DNA of 64,000 bases from a bacterium (GTDB taxonomy: Bacteria; JAMCPX01): positions 1 through 64,000 of the forward strand of contig JAJYLN010000002.1 of assembly GCA_021787665.1 (NCBI GenBank), given 5' to 3'. How positions within the stretch are numbered: position 1 is the stretch's first letter; each line of letters starts with the position of its first letter. The notes under the pieces are model-generated. The model was given only the letters and a program-made list of their open reading frames with translations, did not search any database and had not been told where the DNA came from. The translations under genes and the position numbers were made by a program. Below, piece by piece: positions 16,882 to 26,675 of this stretch.

Positions 16882-19293
16882 ATGAACTATCAGATAAAGA
16901 GGGTGACCATCATAGGATCCGGGGTCATGGGGGCCGGCATCGCCGCGCACCTCGCGAACGCCGGCATTTCGTCGTACCTGCTCGACATAGTCCCGCGGGA
17001 GATTACCGAGGACGAGAAGAAGGCCGGGCTCACATTGAAGGACCCCCAGGTCAGGAACAGGCTTGCACTCTTTGGCATCGAGCATATCAGGAAGGGCAAG
17101 CCGGCCCTTATCTACTCCCAGAGAGACCTCTCGTACATAACGCCGGGCAATATGGAAGATAACCTCGATCTGATCGGGAAGTCCGACTGGATCATCGAGG
17201 TTGTCACGGAGCGGCTCGATATAAAGAAGAAGGTCTTTGAGCAGGTCGATGCGCATAGAAGACAGGGCTCCATCGTAAGCTCGAACACATCGGGCATAAA
17301 GCTGAAAGATATGGCGGCCGGCAGGAGCAGGGACTTCCAGCAGAATTTCATGATCACCCATTTTTTCAATCCGGTGCGGTATATGAAGCTGCTCGAATTC
17401 ATCGTGGGCGAGGACACGATGCCGGCAATGGTGGACTTCATGAAGGAGTTTGCGGAGAACGTGCTGGGGAAGGGCGTCGTTTTTGGGAAGGACACTCCGA
17501 ACTTCATCGCCAACAGGGTCGGCGTGTTCTCCATGCTCGATACCATGAAGATTATGGTGGACGACGGCTACGGCATCGACGAGGTGGACGCTATTGTGGG
17601 CAAGCCGATGGGAAGACCGGGGAGCGCCGCATTCGGCACAGGCGACCTCGTTGGGCTTGATACGCTCTACCATGTCTCGAAGAATGTCTACGAGAATACG
17701 CCGAACGACGAGAAGAGGGACGTGTTCAAGGTGCCGGCGTTTGTCGAGAAGATGGTACAACAGGGCTGGCTCGGAGACAAGGCCGGGCAGGGGTTCTATA
17801 AGAAGATAAAAGACGAGAAAGGTAAAAAGAAACTGGTGCTTGATTACAGCACGATGGAGTACAAGGACACACAGAAGTACAAGTACGACTCGCTCGCTAT
17901 GGCGAAGAACGCAGAGACGCCTGCCGACAAGATGAAGTCCCTCGTAACCGGCGATGACAGGGCGGCAAAATTTGCATGGAAAGTGACCAGGGACACCCTC
18001 GTCTACGCTGCGGGCAGGGTCCCCGAGATAGCGGACGACATAGTGAACGTGGACAATGCGATGAAGTGGGGCTTTAACTGGGCGCTGGGTCCGTTCGAGA
18101 CATGGGACGCGATAGGCGTTGCAGGCACTGTGGAGAGGATGGAAAAGGAAGGTATCAAGGTACCGGAGCATGTCAGGAAGGTGCTTGACAGCGGATACGG
18201 CAGGTTCTACCTCGATATAAAGGGAGACAAGTACTACTTCGACTTCAACAGCGGCACCTACAGGCCGGTGGTACGGAGGGACAACGTCGTATCCCTCGAT
18301 GACCTGAAGAAGAAGGGCAGGGTGGTCGTAGAGAACGGGAGCGCAAGATTGATAGATATCGGCGACGGGGTACTGTGTGCCGAGTTCAATGCCAAGATGA
18401 ACGCCATCGACGACGAGCTTATCGCCATGCTCAACAACGGCGTCGACATGCTTGAATCGAGGCGCGACGTCGTCGGGATGGTGCTTGGCAACGAGGGCGA
18501 GACCTTCAGCGCGGGCGCGAACATATTCCTGATACTCATGGCAGCGCAGAACAAGGACTGGCCTTCCATCGAGAAGTCCGTACGGGGCCTGCAGGACGTG
18601 AACATGAGGATGAAGTACGCGTCGAAACCGATAGTAGCCGCTCCGTTCAATATGACGCTCGGAGGGGGGTGCGAGGTCGTGATGCATACCCACAGGATTC
18701 GGGCGTACGCTGAGCTCTATATGGGGTTCGTCGAGCTGGGGGTGGGCGTTATACCCGGAGGAGGCGGCACCAAGGAGCTGTACATCAGGGCGCTGGGAAA
18801 TAATGTCGTCAGGCCGGATCCGATGAAGGCGGCCATGCATACCTTTGAGACCATCGGTATGTCGAAGGTATCCATGAGCGCAAAGGAGGCCATCGAGCTG
18901 TACGGCTACCTGAGCCCGGCGGACCAGATCACCCTGAACAAGGACAACCTTATCTACGACGCGAAGCAGACCGTTCTTGCCATGGCGAGGGAGGGGTTCA
19001 GGCAGCAGCGGCCGAGGACCGATATCCCGGTCGCCGGCAGGGAAGCGATCGCTACCCTGAGGCTGGGTGCTGGAAATTTGAGACTTGGTGGTTATATTAG
19101 TGAGTACGATGAGTTCATAGCGAAGAGACTCATCAATGTTATAGCGGGCGGGGACGTAGCGCCGGGTGCCATCATTGATGAACAGAGCATGCTCGATCTC
19201 GAGAGAGAAGCTTTTCTGGGTCTGTGTGGCGAGCAAAAAACGCAGGACAGACTGCAATACATGTTGATGAATAATAAACCCCTCCGCAACTAA
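16882..19293 (+). CDS. FadN-type 3-hydroxyacyl-CoA dehydrogenase / enoyl-CoA hydratase
   Basis: An 803-residue two-enzyme protein for the middle steps of beta-oxidation. The NAD-binding fold begins GSGVMGAG (11-18) and is followed by the dehydrogenase C-terminal domains (catalytic His in FMITHFFNPVRYMK). From about residue 490 comes a crotonase domain (ETFSAGANIF, then the oxyanion-hole glycines and ELGVGVIPGGGG). Dehydrogenase first and hydratase last is the FadN/YusL order, the reverse of E. coli FadB. AGAGAGGAGG gives a strong ribosome-binding site. It forms an operon with the thiolase 19 bp upstream. Confidence 0.93.
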   Translation: MNYQIKRVTIIGSGVMGAGIAAHLANAGISSYLLDIVPREITEDEKKAGLTLKDPQVRNRLALFGIEHIRKGKPALIYSQRDLSYITPGNMEDNLDLIGKSDWIIEVVTERLDIKKKVFEQVDAHRRQGSIVSSNTSGIKLKDMAAGRSRDFQQNFMITHFFNPVRYMKLLEFIVGEDTMPAMVDFMKEFAENVLGKGVVFGKDTPNFIANRVGVFSMLDTMKIMVDDGYGIDEVDAIVGKPMGRPGSAAFGTGDLVGLDTLYHVSKNVYENTPNDEKRDVFKVPAFVEKMVQQGWLGDKAGQGFYKKIKDEKGKKKLVLDYSTMEYKDTQKYKYDSLAMAKNAETPADKMKSLVTGDDRAAKFAWKVTRDTLVYAAGRVPEIADDIVNVDNAMKWGFNWALGPFETWDAIGVAGTVERMEKEGIKVPEHVRKVLDSGYGRFYLDIKGDKYYFDFNSGTYRPVVRRDNVVSLDDLKKKGRVVVENGSARLIDIGDGVLCAEFNAKMNAIDDELIAMLNNGVDMLESRRDVVGMVLGNEGETFSAGANIFLILMAAQNKDWPSIEKSVRGLQDVNMRMKYASKPIVAAPFNMTLGGGCEVVMHTHRIRAYAELYMGFVELGVGVIPGGGGTKELYIRALGNNVVRPDPMKAAMHTFETIGMSKVSMSAKEAIELYGYLSPADQITLNKDNLIYDAKQTVLAMAREGFRQQRPRTDIPVAGREAIATLRLGAGNLRLGGYISEYDEFIAKRLINVIAGGDVAPGAIIDEQSMLDLEREAFLGLCGEQKTQDRLQYMLMNNKPLRN

Positions 19294-19295
19294 AC

Positions 19296-19330
19296 GGTGC
19301 AGATCTTGGACCCCTCCACAGGTCTGCACC
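19296..19330 (+). terminator. Hairpin just after the FadN-type gene
   Basis: GGTGCAGATC and GGTCTGCACC pair as a 10-bp stem (one G-T) beginning three bases after the stop codon. No U run follows, so it is either a weak or Rho-linked terminator or a stabilising 3' hairpin. Confidence 0.45.
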
Positions 19331-19360
19331 ACCTCTCTTAGGGGTGCGTAATACTTTTCA

Positions 19361-19388
19361 TTGACAAGCGATACGCCGCTGTATAAAT
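19361..19388 (+). promoter_or_regulatory. Promoter for resB-ccsA
   Basis: A consensus TTGACA (19361-19366) is followed after 15-16 bp by TATAAAT (19382-19388). It lies ~60 bp before the GTG start of resB. Confidence 0.55.
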
Positions 19389-19450
19389 TCGGCTGATGTA
19401 TGTAGGTGGGATAGTATCATTTTCAGTCATCATACGGAAAGGGTAGTGCT

Positions 19451-20788
19451 GTGGACAAGGTGTTGGACAGGATCTGGAGGTTCTTTAGCTCGGTCAAGCT
19501 CGCAATAGTACTTATCATACTGATTGTGACGACCGCTATCATAGGGACGGTAATCCAGCAGGGACTGCCCGTCGAGGCATATATTCAGCATTACGGTTCG
19601 TCCACGTATCGGTTCCTCAATTTCTTCGAACTATTCGATATGTACCACTCGTGGTGGTTCGAGTTGCTCCTTATCCTCTTTATCATCAATGTTGCCGTAT
19701 GCAGCTTTGAGAGACTGCCGGCTATTGTCAAGATGGTATCAAAGCCAAAACTCAGGATCCCGGTGGAGAAGATAAGCGCATTCAAGGAAAGACAAACCAT
19801 CGGGTATACGGGCAAAAGGGACGCTCTGATCGCTTCACTGTCTGACAGGCTGAAAGAGATATACAAAGAGCCGGTCCATACTACCGCGGCAGAAGGCGAT
19901 TTTATGTATCTTGAAAAAGGACGGATAGCGAGGTTCGGCCCCTATGTTACCCACCTGAGCCTCATCATCATTTTCATCGGTGTCCTGATAGGCTCGTTCC
20001 TGGGCTTCGATGCCTATGTAAACCTCGTCCCCGGAGACTCCACGAACATCGTCAGGACGACGAGGGGCGATAGGGATCTGACCCTCCCCTTCACCATAAA
20101 GTGCAACAAGTTTCATGTCGAGTTCTACCGCTCAGGCATACCCAAGGCCTACAAAAGCGACCTGACCCTGCTGAGGGACGACCGGCAGATAGCACACAAG
20201 GTCATCGATGTTAACCAGCCACTGACGTACAAGGGCATCACGATATATCAGGCATCGTACGGGCCGGCGAGCGCGAGCGGCTTCGATATCGCCCTGACGG
20301 ACGGTAACGATAAAGAAGACGACGTGTCGCTCGGCCGTAATCAGCACTACCCTATAAAGGGAGATGTCTCCATAGCAGTCCTCGACTATTCCCCCAACTA
20401 TCAGGGGTTCGGCCCCACCATACTCGTCGGCGTGTACAAGGGGCAGAAGCTCCAGAGTACTTCCCTGTACCTCCAGAAGTACCCCGACTTCCACGGCGCC
20501 GAGAAGATAGAGGGTTATCGTATGCGGTTCGTGAAAGCCAACGAGAGCTATTATACGGGGCTCCAGGTTGCCAAAGACCCAGGCGCGCCCTATGTCGCAA
20601 CCGGTGCCATTATCCTCATCGTAGGACTGATGATGTCTTTTTTCAGCTACCGGCGCAGGATATGGTTTTTTATACCCGAGAAGTTCAGCGGGACGTACAC
20701 GGTCGCCGGTGTGGCGGACAGGAACAAGTATTCGTTCGAAATGGAATTTGAGAAGCTCGTGAGCGATATCAAAAAGGGAGTGAAATAA
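19451..20788 (+). CDS. resB: ResB cytochrome c biogenesis protein
   Basis: Partner of CcsA in System II cytochrome c maturation; together they deliver heme to apocytochromes on the outer face of the inner membrane. The 445 residues show N-terminal helices (SVKLAIVLIILIVTTAIIG, LLLILFIINVAVCSFERLP), a third near 165-185 (LSLIIIFIGVLIGSFLGF), a large periplasmic domain with QPLTYKGITIYQASYGP, and a final helix near 385-405. The start is GTG with GGGTAG upstream. It is separated from ccsA by two bases. Confidence 0.93.
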   Translation: MDKVLDRIWRFFSSVKLAIVLIILIVTTAIIGTVIQQGLPVEAYIQHYGSSTYRFLNFFELFDMYHSWWFELLLILFIINVAVCSFERLPAIVKMVSKPKLRIPVEKISAFKERQTIGYTGKRDALIASLSDRLKEIYKEPVHTTAAEGDFMYLEKGRIARFGPYVTHLSLIIIFIGVLIGSFLGFDAYVNLVPGDSTNIVRTTRGDRDLTLPFTIKCNKFHVEFYRSGIPKAYKSDLTLLRDDRQIAHKVIDVNQPLTYKGITIYQASYGPASASGFDIALTDGNDKEDDVSLGRNQHYPIKGDVSIAVLDYSPNYQGFGPTILVGVYKGQKLQSTSLYLQKYPDFHGAEKIEGYRMRFVKANESYYTGLQVAKDPGAPYVATGAIILIVGLMMSFFSYRRRIWFFIPEKFSGTYTVAGVADRNKYSFEMEFEKLVSDIKKGVK

Positions 20789-20790
20789 CG

Positions 20791-21654
20791 ATGTACATAA
20801 TCATAGGCGGTCATCAGATCAATGCTCTGGGGATTGCGACGTTTGTCTATGTCGGCGCCATGTTTTTGTATCTGTTCGGTCTTGTCTTTAAGAGGAAGAC
20901 CCTTGATGTGACCGGCTTTGCGGTATTTGTCAGTGCTTTTCTGCTCGAAACCGTGGGATTAATAGCACGATGGGTGAGATCGTATCATCTGGGGTACGGC
21001 CATATACCGATAACGAACCTCTATGAGTCGCTGATATTCCTTTCGTGGACGATAGCGCTGACGTACATCATCGTGGACCTTAAATACAAGATACGAAAGC
21101 TGGGATTCCCCATCTCGCTTACTGCTTTTGTATTTATGGCGTACGCTTCATTTTCGACCAACGTTGATACCAGGATAGAGCCGCTCGTGCCGGCCCTGAA
21201 GAGCAACTGGCTCATCTTCCATGTGGTGACGAGCTTCTTCGGTTATGCCTTTTTTGCTCTGGCATTCGGAGCATCCGTTTTTTATCTGATCAGTCATTGG
21301 TATACGAAGCATACGAACGGGAAGGCGCTCTCGTACCTACCGCCCATGAAGGTGCTCGACGATATGAGCTACAAGCTCATCATTATTGGTGAGGTCCTGC
21401 TGGCGATCGGTATCATTACCGGAGCGGCGTGGGCAGATTATGCATGGGGGAGGTACTGGAGCTGGGACCCCAAGGAGACCTGGTCATTGATCACGTTCCT
21501 GATCTACATCGTGTATGTGCATCTGAGGTATTCCTGGGGCTGGCACGGAAGGGCCGCTGCCATCTTCGCAATCATCGGGTTCCTGTTCGTGCTGTTTACC
21601 TATCTGGGCGTCAACCTGGTATTGTCCGGCCTCCATAGCTACGGAAGCGCATGA
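20791..21654 (+). CDS. ccsA: CcsA/ResC cytochrome c synthase subunit
   Basis: Heme-handling subunit of System II cytochrome c synthesis. The 287-residue protein is highly hydrophobic (about eight helices) and carries the tryptophan-rich heme-binding motif WGRYWSWDPKETW (about 219-231), with a family-typical His in the following VYVHLRYSWGWHGR. A functional System II pair implies that the organism makes periplasmic or surface c-type cytochromes, consistent with anaerobic respiration. Confidence 0.94.
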   Translation: MYIIIGGHQINALGIATFVYVGAMFLYLFGLVFKRKTLDVTGFAVFVSAFLLETVGLIARWVRSYHLGYGHIPITNLYESLIFLSWTIALTYIIVDLKYKIRKLGFPISLTAFVFMAYASFSTNVDTRIEPLVPALKSNWLIFHVVTSFFGYAFFALAFGASVFYLISHWYTKHTNGKALSYLPPMKVLDDMSYKLIIIGEVLLAIGIITGAAWADYAWGRYWSWDPKETWSLITFLIYIVYVHLRYSWGWHGRAAAIFAIIGFLFVLFTYLGVNLVLSGLHSYGSA

Positions 21655-21678
21655 ATGGACGAGCTCTGCGAGTGACAG

Positions 21679-23043
21679 TCATTTAATTGTTGCAACGATG
21701 CCCTGCGTGGATGGAGAGACGACGTCGATCGAATTGGTCAGGATGTCGCTTATGTACGCCTGTCCTGTCACCGGATCCGTGATAACATGCTGCGGTAAAC
21801 CAAGACCAGCAACGGTGTTCGTCCCCTGGGCGGCCGTCGTATTGAAAGAGAACAGATCGTCATTGTTTAATACCATGGTGCCCGGATTTATATAGAAAGA
21901 TACCCTGTCGAATAAACTATCGAAAAAGCCGCCGTCAACGGCAGCAAAGGGCTGTAGTCCGGAAAGTGAACCGATAACGGTGTAGTCTTTTGAGCCCGCT
22001 CCGTAGATGACGCTCCATGCCTCGGACTGGGTTGTACAGTCGTTGGTGGTTATAGCCTGGATAGACGGTGCCTCACCGGTCGGAACCGAGCTGGTGAGCC
22101 TGAGGCCTGATACGGAGCTGGGTGTCGAGGGAATATTGCACCCATAGTCGATGTCGAGGAAATGCAGGTAGCCGTCGGCGTTGGCAACGATACCGAGGTA
22201 GGAGAAATGACCATCGTTGAGCAGTACCCTCTGCGACGTGATGGCAAAGTCGTCCGGAATCCCGGGCACGGTAAACTCGTATCCTACACTGCCGGAAGTC
22301 ACGTCTATAGACTCGAAAACATACCCTGTCCCGTTCAAAGCCATGGCGTACAGCATGGTCCTGTCGTACTGATCCAGGGTATGCATGACAGTGATAGGAT
22401 AGTCTGTATGCACGAGGCTGATTTGCCTGAGGGTGACAGGATCGTAGACACCTATGATCGCCTTATCACGTGATGAGATGAGGAGCGAGCCCCCATCGGG
22501 TGTCGTCGCTAAGGATGAAGGGGTAAAGTCAAGCGGTGCCGATGCAGCCGGAGTGATGACGCTGCCCGCGGTGAATGACTCTATGGAGACGGAGCTCCCT
22601 GCTGCGTCGAGCACGTAGAGCATCGAGGTTTGTGGGACGAACAGTGTTTTCAGCGGGTAGCCCCTGAGGATTTGCGTCGTGGTGGTATGGTTGTCGGCCA
22701 GGTCGAGCGATTCAAGCATCGCTGTCGATTGGGTAAAGCCGGCGATGTAAAGATAGCCGTTATGGTATTCCAGAAATTCTGGATACAAATTGAGGGGTAG
22801 CGCATGGTAGGTTCCGGAGGCTGTGGTAATGGCCATGACGGCGTTCGTGGACGTGTTTATCTCCGAAATCGTTCCGGTGAAGGTGTTGGCGACGAAAAGG
22901 GTCCTTGTACCCGATGACGGGAGGTAGCCGAGAGCCATGGAAGAGGGGTAAGTGAAGTTGCCCGGTGACGAGCCCGATGTGCTGCATGCGGGCACCCCTG
23001 CCGCAAGCAGAAGAAACAGAAGTGCACGGGACAGTCTCTTCAT
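21679..23043 (-). CDS. Surface lipoprotein, YncE-like beta-propeller
   Basis: 454 residues with a lipoprotein signal (AAGVPAC, Cys20). The mature protein consists of repeated propeller-blade motifs: TLFVANTFTGTISEINTSTNAVM, LYIAGFTQ, LLISSRDKAIIGVYDPVTLRQ and a final AYISDILTNSIDVVSPSTQGIVATIK, as in YncE/SMP-30-like seven-bladed propellers. No catalytic residues are recognisable; binding or scaffold roles are likely. Its ATG overlaps the preceding lipoprotein's stop by 4 bases. It is the last gene of the rpmH-rnpA-yidD-yidC transcript and is convergent with ccsA. Confidence 0.75.
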   Translation of the reverse strand: MKRLSRALLFLLLAAGVPACSTSGSSPGNFTYPSSMALGYLPSSGTRTLFVANTFTGTISEINTSTNAVMAITTASGTYHALPLNLYPEFLEYHNGYLYIAGFTQSTAMLESLDLADNHTTTTQILRGYPLKTLFVPQTSMLYVLDAAGSSVSIESFTAGSVITPAASAPLDFTPSSLATTPDGGSLLISSRDKAIIGVYDPVTLRQISLVHTDYPITVMHTLDQYDRTMLYAMALNGTGYVFESIDVTSGSVGYEFTVPGIPDDFAITSQRVLLNDGHFSYLGIVANADGYLHFLDIDYGCNIPSTPSSVSGLRLTSSVPTGEAPSIQAITTNDCTTQSEAWSVIYGAGSKDYTVIGSLSGLQPFAAVDGGFFDSLFDRVSFYINPGTMVLNNDDLFSFNTTAAQGTNTVAGLGLPQHVITDPVTGQAYISDILTNSIDVVSPSTQGIVATIK

Positions 23044-24443
23044 TTGAGCGTATACACGACGGTAAAGTTGGCCAGGTCTACCACGTCCATGCTGTTGTCG
23101 CTATAGTTGAGGACGTAAAGCTCACGCTGATCCGGCGAGAGTGCCATGGCGAAAGGACCGTTCCCCACACCGACGATATTGGTGACCGTCTCGGTGCTGG
23201 TATCGATCACGTAGATTTTCTCCGAGCCGTAACAGGCCACGTACAGGGTCGATCCGTCGGGACTGAGGAGCATCGCCCCCGGCGTTTTGCCGACCTTTAT
23301 ATAGTTCTCGACCGAACTATTGCTGGTATCGATGACAACGATGCTGTCGAGACCCACGACGCTTACGAAGATCTTCTGCATGTCCGGCGTCATAACGATC
23401 CCTCTGGTCACGGCGGGTGCAGTGCCAACGCCGGTACCGGGTGTATTCGGTATAGATATCAGGCCGCTCGATGCTGTGGTAGAGAACGTGAAATTGTCTC
23501 CCGTAGCATAGCTCTCAGTGGGGGCGAATATGGTGAACCCGACATACCCGTTGTCGGAGACGTATGGCACGCCCACCAGCGCTCGCTTTTTCATCTTTCC
23601 GGACACAGAGCCGCTTACCACGAAGTCCGCTGTCGTGGGGCTGAAGCTTGCCGTCCAGAGCTCCGATTTTGTCTGGCAGTTGTACGTTCGTACGGACGAC
23701 ATGGTAGCGATGTTCCCGGACGTTACCGTGTTGAACACCGGGACCGAAGCGGAACTCGGGAACATCGGGTTGAACTCGCAGTGGTCGTTTATCGATATGA
23801 CCGACAGGTTATTGTCTGCGGCCCTCGTTATGTAAGCGTACCTGTCCGGGGGCTGGTTGTTTATGACGACAGGCGAGGGTGTTACCACGGCATTCAGGGG
23901 CGCCGCATCTGCCCCGTTGTTGGTGAGAGGGACTCTGTACAGCTCCTTCAGCTGGTCGGCCGAGACAAAAGATACGTCGTTCGAGGAAAGATCGCACACG
24001 AGCATCCAGATGTCTCCGTCGACGGTACCTATCGGTGCTATGGATATCGGGTTCTGATCCACGGGAATCGTTGCCGTTATAGTATGTGCAGAGGTGTCGA
24101 AGAGGAGTACCCTGTTGTCATCCCTGTCAGTGATCCAAAGCTGCCCGGTGGAAGGAGAGAAATAAGACTCCGCTACCAGCGATATGTTGGCGCCTTTATA
24201 GGTGATCGGTATGACGCCATTATACGACGGCTGCCGCGGATCCGATAACGAGATTTCCGACAGAAAGCTCGAGCAATACCTCGAATCAGCGTTGCTGTTG
24301 ATCACGTAGAGAACATTGTCCGGCAGTACCACCAGGGAGACCGGCCCATCCATTGAGTTTGACGGGGGGGGTGTACACCGGGTGGTATAGACACATCCGC
24401 CCAGGGTCATAAAGAACAACACGATTAAGGCTATGCTCTTCAT
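23040..24443 (-). CDS. Surface lipoprotein, YncE-like beta-propeller
   Basis: 467 residues from the ATG overlapping the yidC stop (TGATG). The open frame extends much further upstream, but that part only shadows yidC. Lipobox LGGC gives lipid attachment at Cys17. Blade repeats are clear near the C-terminus: IFVSVVGLDSIVVIDTSNSSVENYI, LYVACYGSEKIYVIDTSTETV and LYVLNYSDNSMDVVDLANFTV, typical of the 40-residue YVTN/PQQ-like propeller family. It is a paralogue of the next gene. Function is unknown; the tight coupling to the membrane insertase gene is odd for a surface protein. Confidence 0.75.
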   Translation of the reverse strand: MKSIALIVLFFMTLGGCVYTTRCTPPPSNSMDGPVSLVVLPDNVLYVINSNADSRYCSSFLSEISLSDPRQPSYNGVIPITYKGANISLVAESYFSPSTGQLWITDRDDNRVLLFDTSAHTITATIPVDQNPISIAPIGTVDGDIWMLVCDLSSNDVSFVSADQLKELYRVPLTNNGADAAPLNAVVTPSPVVINNQPPDRYAYITRAADNNLSVISINDHCEFNPMFPSSASVPVFNTVTSGNIATMSSVRTYNCQTKSELWTASFSPTTADFVVSGSVSGKMKKRALVGVPYVSDNGYVGFTIFAPTESYATGDNFTFSTTASSGLISIPNTPGTGVGTAPAVTRGIVMTPDMQKIFVSVVGLDSIVVIDTSNSSVENYIKVGKTPGAMLLSPDGSTLYVACYGSEKIYVIDTSTETVTNIVGVGNGPFAMALSPDQRELYVLNYSDNSMDVVDLANFTVVYTLK

Positions 24444-26080
24444 CAATACTTTTTCAGAATATAGTACTGCTGACCTATGCTGAACAGATTGTTCATGGTC
24501 CAGTAGAGCGCAAGTCCCGAGGGGAACTTCCATAAAATCACCGTTAGGAACAGGGGCATGAACCACAGGAACAGCTTCGCTTGCGCCGGGTCCGTGGTCG
24601 TCGGGGTGAGTGCCTGCTGCGCAAACATGGTCATACCCATAACGAGTGGCAGCACGTGTATGCCGACCGTGAAGCTCATAAGATGGATCGTCCCTATGGT
24701 GTCTGGAGCTGACAGGTCTTTGATCCACCAGATGAACGGCGCGTGCCGCAGCTCTATCGCAGCAAGGAGTACCTCGTAGAGTGCGAAAAAGATAGGGATC
24801 TGTAGCAGCATAGGCAGGCAACCGCTCAGAGGGTTGATCTTGTAGCTCCTGTAAAGGTTCGTCGTTTCGCGGTACAGCTTCTCTTTGTCGTTCTTATATT
24901 TCTCCTTGAGCTCGTTGATCTTGGGCGCAAGCTTCTGCATCTGACGCATCGACTTATAGCTTATCTGTCCGAGGGGGAATAGCAGTATCTTTATCAGTAT
25001 CGTCAGCAGGACTATCGCCCAGCCGTAGTTGCCGGTAAAGCGGTCGATGAACCTCAAGACGTAGAAGAGCGGCTTGGCTATGACGTTGGCCCACCCGAAG
25101 TAGATCGCCCTGTTTAGCGAAGAGCCCACGTTGTCAAGCACGTCGATGGCCTTCGGTCCCAGGAAAATGGTATAGGTTTTTGTCTGTACCGAATGGGGTG
25201 GGATAGATACGGCATTATAGATGTACGTCAACAGCAGGGGGACCAGACCCTCTGCTCCGGTGCCTGCCTTTGTTGCATAGAGGTGCGATGGGGCGGATTC
25301 GTGTGGTAATACCGTCTGGATAAAGTACACATTCTCGATGCCGAACCATGTAATGAGACCGTCATAGGATTTCGAGAGGTTCAGCGATTTTGCCTCTATC
25401 GTCTCCCTGCTGTTGTTTATCAGTACGATACCGTCGGCAATATTGTACCGCGAGCCGAGCTCGCCGCTCAATCCAATCCAGTTTATACCCAGTCTCTCAG
25501 TCGCGGGCTTGTTCGATCGGTTTTCGACGGCGAGTTCTACGGTGGCGGTGTAAGAGTTTCCGTAGAAGGTGATGATCTTTTTTATCCCTATGCCCTGCTC
25601 GTTGTATGAACAGACAATATCGGCCCTGGCACCCTTGTCCTTTACGGTCAGCGTGAAGCCGGAACAGGTGTACGGTATGTGTGCAGGCACGGAAAAGCTT
25701 GAGCCGTCAAAACTTTCCCATAGGGGATAGATGGCAGGGGATGGAGTGTCGATGAGATCGACAGAGGGGCTCTTTTTCCCAAGCCCTGTCCTGTAGTCCT
25801 TGAGGTACCAGTGCTTGATGGTGAGATTATCGGTCGACAGCTCCGCGCTATAGAACGGTGTACTGACGTATACGGTCTTCGCTCCGGCAGGCTGTTGGGG
25901 GAGGTAGGGCGGGTTGACGCCTTCTCTCGGGGTCAGTGCTTGCCGGGGGATCGGTGGCATGAGAGCGTGCTGTCCGGTCGGCTGTACCGGAGGGTGTTTC
26001 TGTGCGGGTACGAAGAGCCACTGGTACAGTACCAGCACGAGAAAGGATAGAACTATGGCGAGAAGTGTTCTGTTCTCCAT
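24443..26080 (-). CDS. yidC: YidC membrane protein insertase
   Basis: Inserts and folds inner-membrane proteins alone or with SecYEG. The 545-residue form is the long Gram-negative type: an N-terminal helix (LLAIVLSFLVLVLYQWLFV), a large periplasmic P1 domain (about 60-320), then the conserved five-helix core with GNYGWAIVLLTILIKILLFPL and the cytoplasmic hairpin MQKLAPKINELKEKYKND. It is two bases downstream of yidD. Unusually, no khpB (jag) or mnmE follows; two lipoproteins do. Confidence 0.95.
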   Translation of the reverse strand: MENRTLLAIVLSFLVLVLYQWLFVPAQKHPPVQPTGQHALMPPIPRQALTPREGVNPPYLPQQPAGAKTVYVSTPFYSAELSTDNLTIKHWYLKDYRTGLGKKSPSVDLIDTPSPAIYPLWESFDGSSFSVPAHIPYTCSGFTLTVKDKGARADIVCSYNEQGIGIKKIITFYGNSYTATVELAVENRSNKPATERLGINWIGLSGELGSRYNIADGIVLINNSRETIEAKSLNLSKSYDGLITWFGIENVYFIQTVLPHESAPSHLYATKAGTGAEGLVPLLLTYIYNAVSIPPHSVQTKTYTIFLGPKAIDVLDNVGSSLNRAIYFGWANVIAKPLFYVLRFIDRFTGNYGWAIVLLTILIKILLFPLGQISYKSMRQMQKLAPKINELKEKYKNDKEKLYRETTNLYRSYKINPLSGCLPMLLQIPIFFALYEVLLAAIELRHAPFIWWIKDLSAPDTIGTIHLMSFTVGIHVLPLVMGMTMFAQQALTPTTTDPAQAKLFLWFMPLFLTVILWKFPSGLALYWTMNNLFSIGQQYYILKKY

Positions 26081-26082
26081 GG

Positions 26083-26331
26083 CTATGGTACCGGGTCATC
26101 CCCGCCGGGATGAAACGGGTGGCACCTCAGTATCCTTTTGACCGACAACCAGCCGCCTTTCAGAATTCCGTACCTGTCTATCGCTACGATCGCGTATTCA
26201 GAGCATGTCGGGTTGAACCTGCACGTCGGACCGAGGAGCGGTGAGACGATGAGCTTGTAAAGCTTTATAAGGTATATAGCGACGGCGTCGATACTACCTA
26301 CGTGCTTCATCGTATGAATCGTTCTTTCCAT
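26083..26331 (-). CDS. yidD: YidD membrane protein insertion efficiency factor
   Basis: A small (82-residue) peripheral membrane protein that assists YidC. The diagnostic segment [14 protein letters not shown] with three conserved cysteine/proline positions and the following [12 protein letters not shown] tail are both intact. It lies between rnpA and yidC as in most Gram-negative genomes. Confidence 0.95.
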   Translation of the reverse strand: MERTIHTMKHVGSIDAVAIYLIKLYKLIVSPLLGPTCRFNPTCSEYAIVAIDRYGILKGGWLSVKRILRCHPFHPGGDDPVP

Positions 26332-26339
26332 GCGGTACC

Positions 26340-26675
26340 TTAATTTTTTGTTACCCTCAAAAGCTCGTCCCTAAGCTGCCCGTACGAGATGTCCCGTATG
26401 TTGCTTCTGGCTATGACAACATAGTCCAGTTTCTGCATGACGGCCTTGTTCAGCCTAAAGAACGCCCTCATCAGCCTTTTGATCCTGTTCCTTTGTACGG
26501 CATTCCCTACCTTCTTGCTGACAATAATGCCCATCCTCGGATTATCCAATTCGTTGGTGTGCATCAACACGATACAATGCGGTAATTCCACCTTGTTTCC
26601 ACGGTGTTTCAGGTCCTGATAGTCCCCAGAAGAAACGATCCTTTCTCTCCGGGAAAGGCCGTACCGTTTTAGAAT
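26340..26675 (-). CDS. rnpA: Ribonuclease P protein component, probable AUU start
   Basis: Protein subunit of RNase P, which matures tRNA 5' ends. Starting at the first canonical codon (GTG at 26591) gives only 83 residues and removes the family's N-terminus. Reading upstream in the same frame restores it: [19 protein letters not shown], which matches the RnpA FxxxRR opening. The only start-like codon for that extension is ATT at 26675-26673, inside the last codons of rpmH, with AGGCGG six bases before it. That yields 111 residues, the normal length. The RNR motif ([13 protein letters not shown]) is intact. The gene identity is certain; the AUU start is inferred. Confidence 0.88.
   Translation of the reverse strand: MLKRYGLSRRERIVSSGDYQDLKHRGNKVELPHCIVLMHTNELDNPRMGIIVSKKVGNAVQRNRIKRLMRAFFRLNKAVMQKLDYVVIARSNIRDISYGQLRDELLRVTKN

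Noticed and set aside
16849-19332. 827-codon open frame on the minus strand opposite the FadN-type gene
   Set aside because: It is antisense to a clear enzyme, has no domain, and its composition (His, Arg and Val runs) is that of a shadow frame in GC-rich DNA.
24444-24821. N-terminal extension of the upstream propeller lipoprotein
   Set aside because: The extension reads an alternate frame of yidC. The ATG at 24443 starts a perfect lipoprotein signal peptide.
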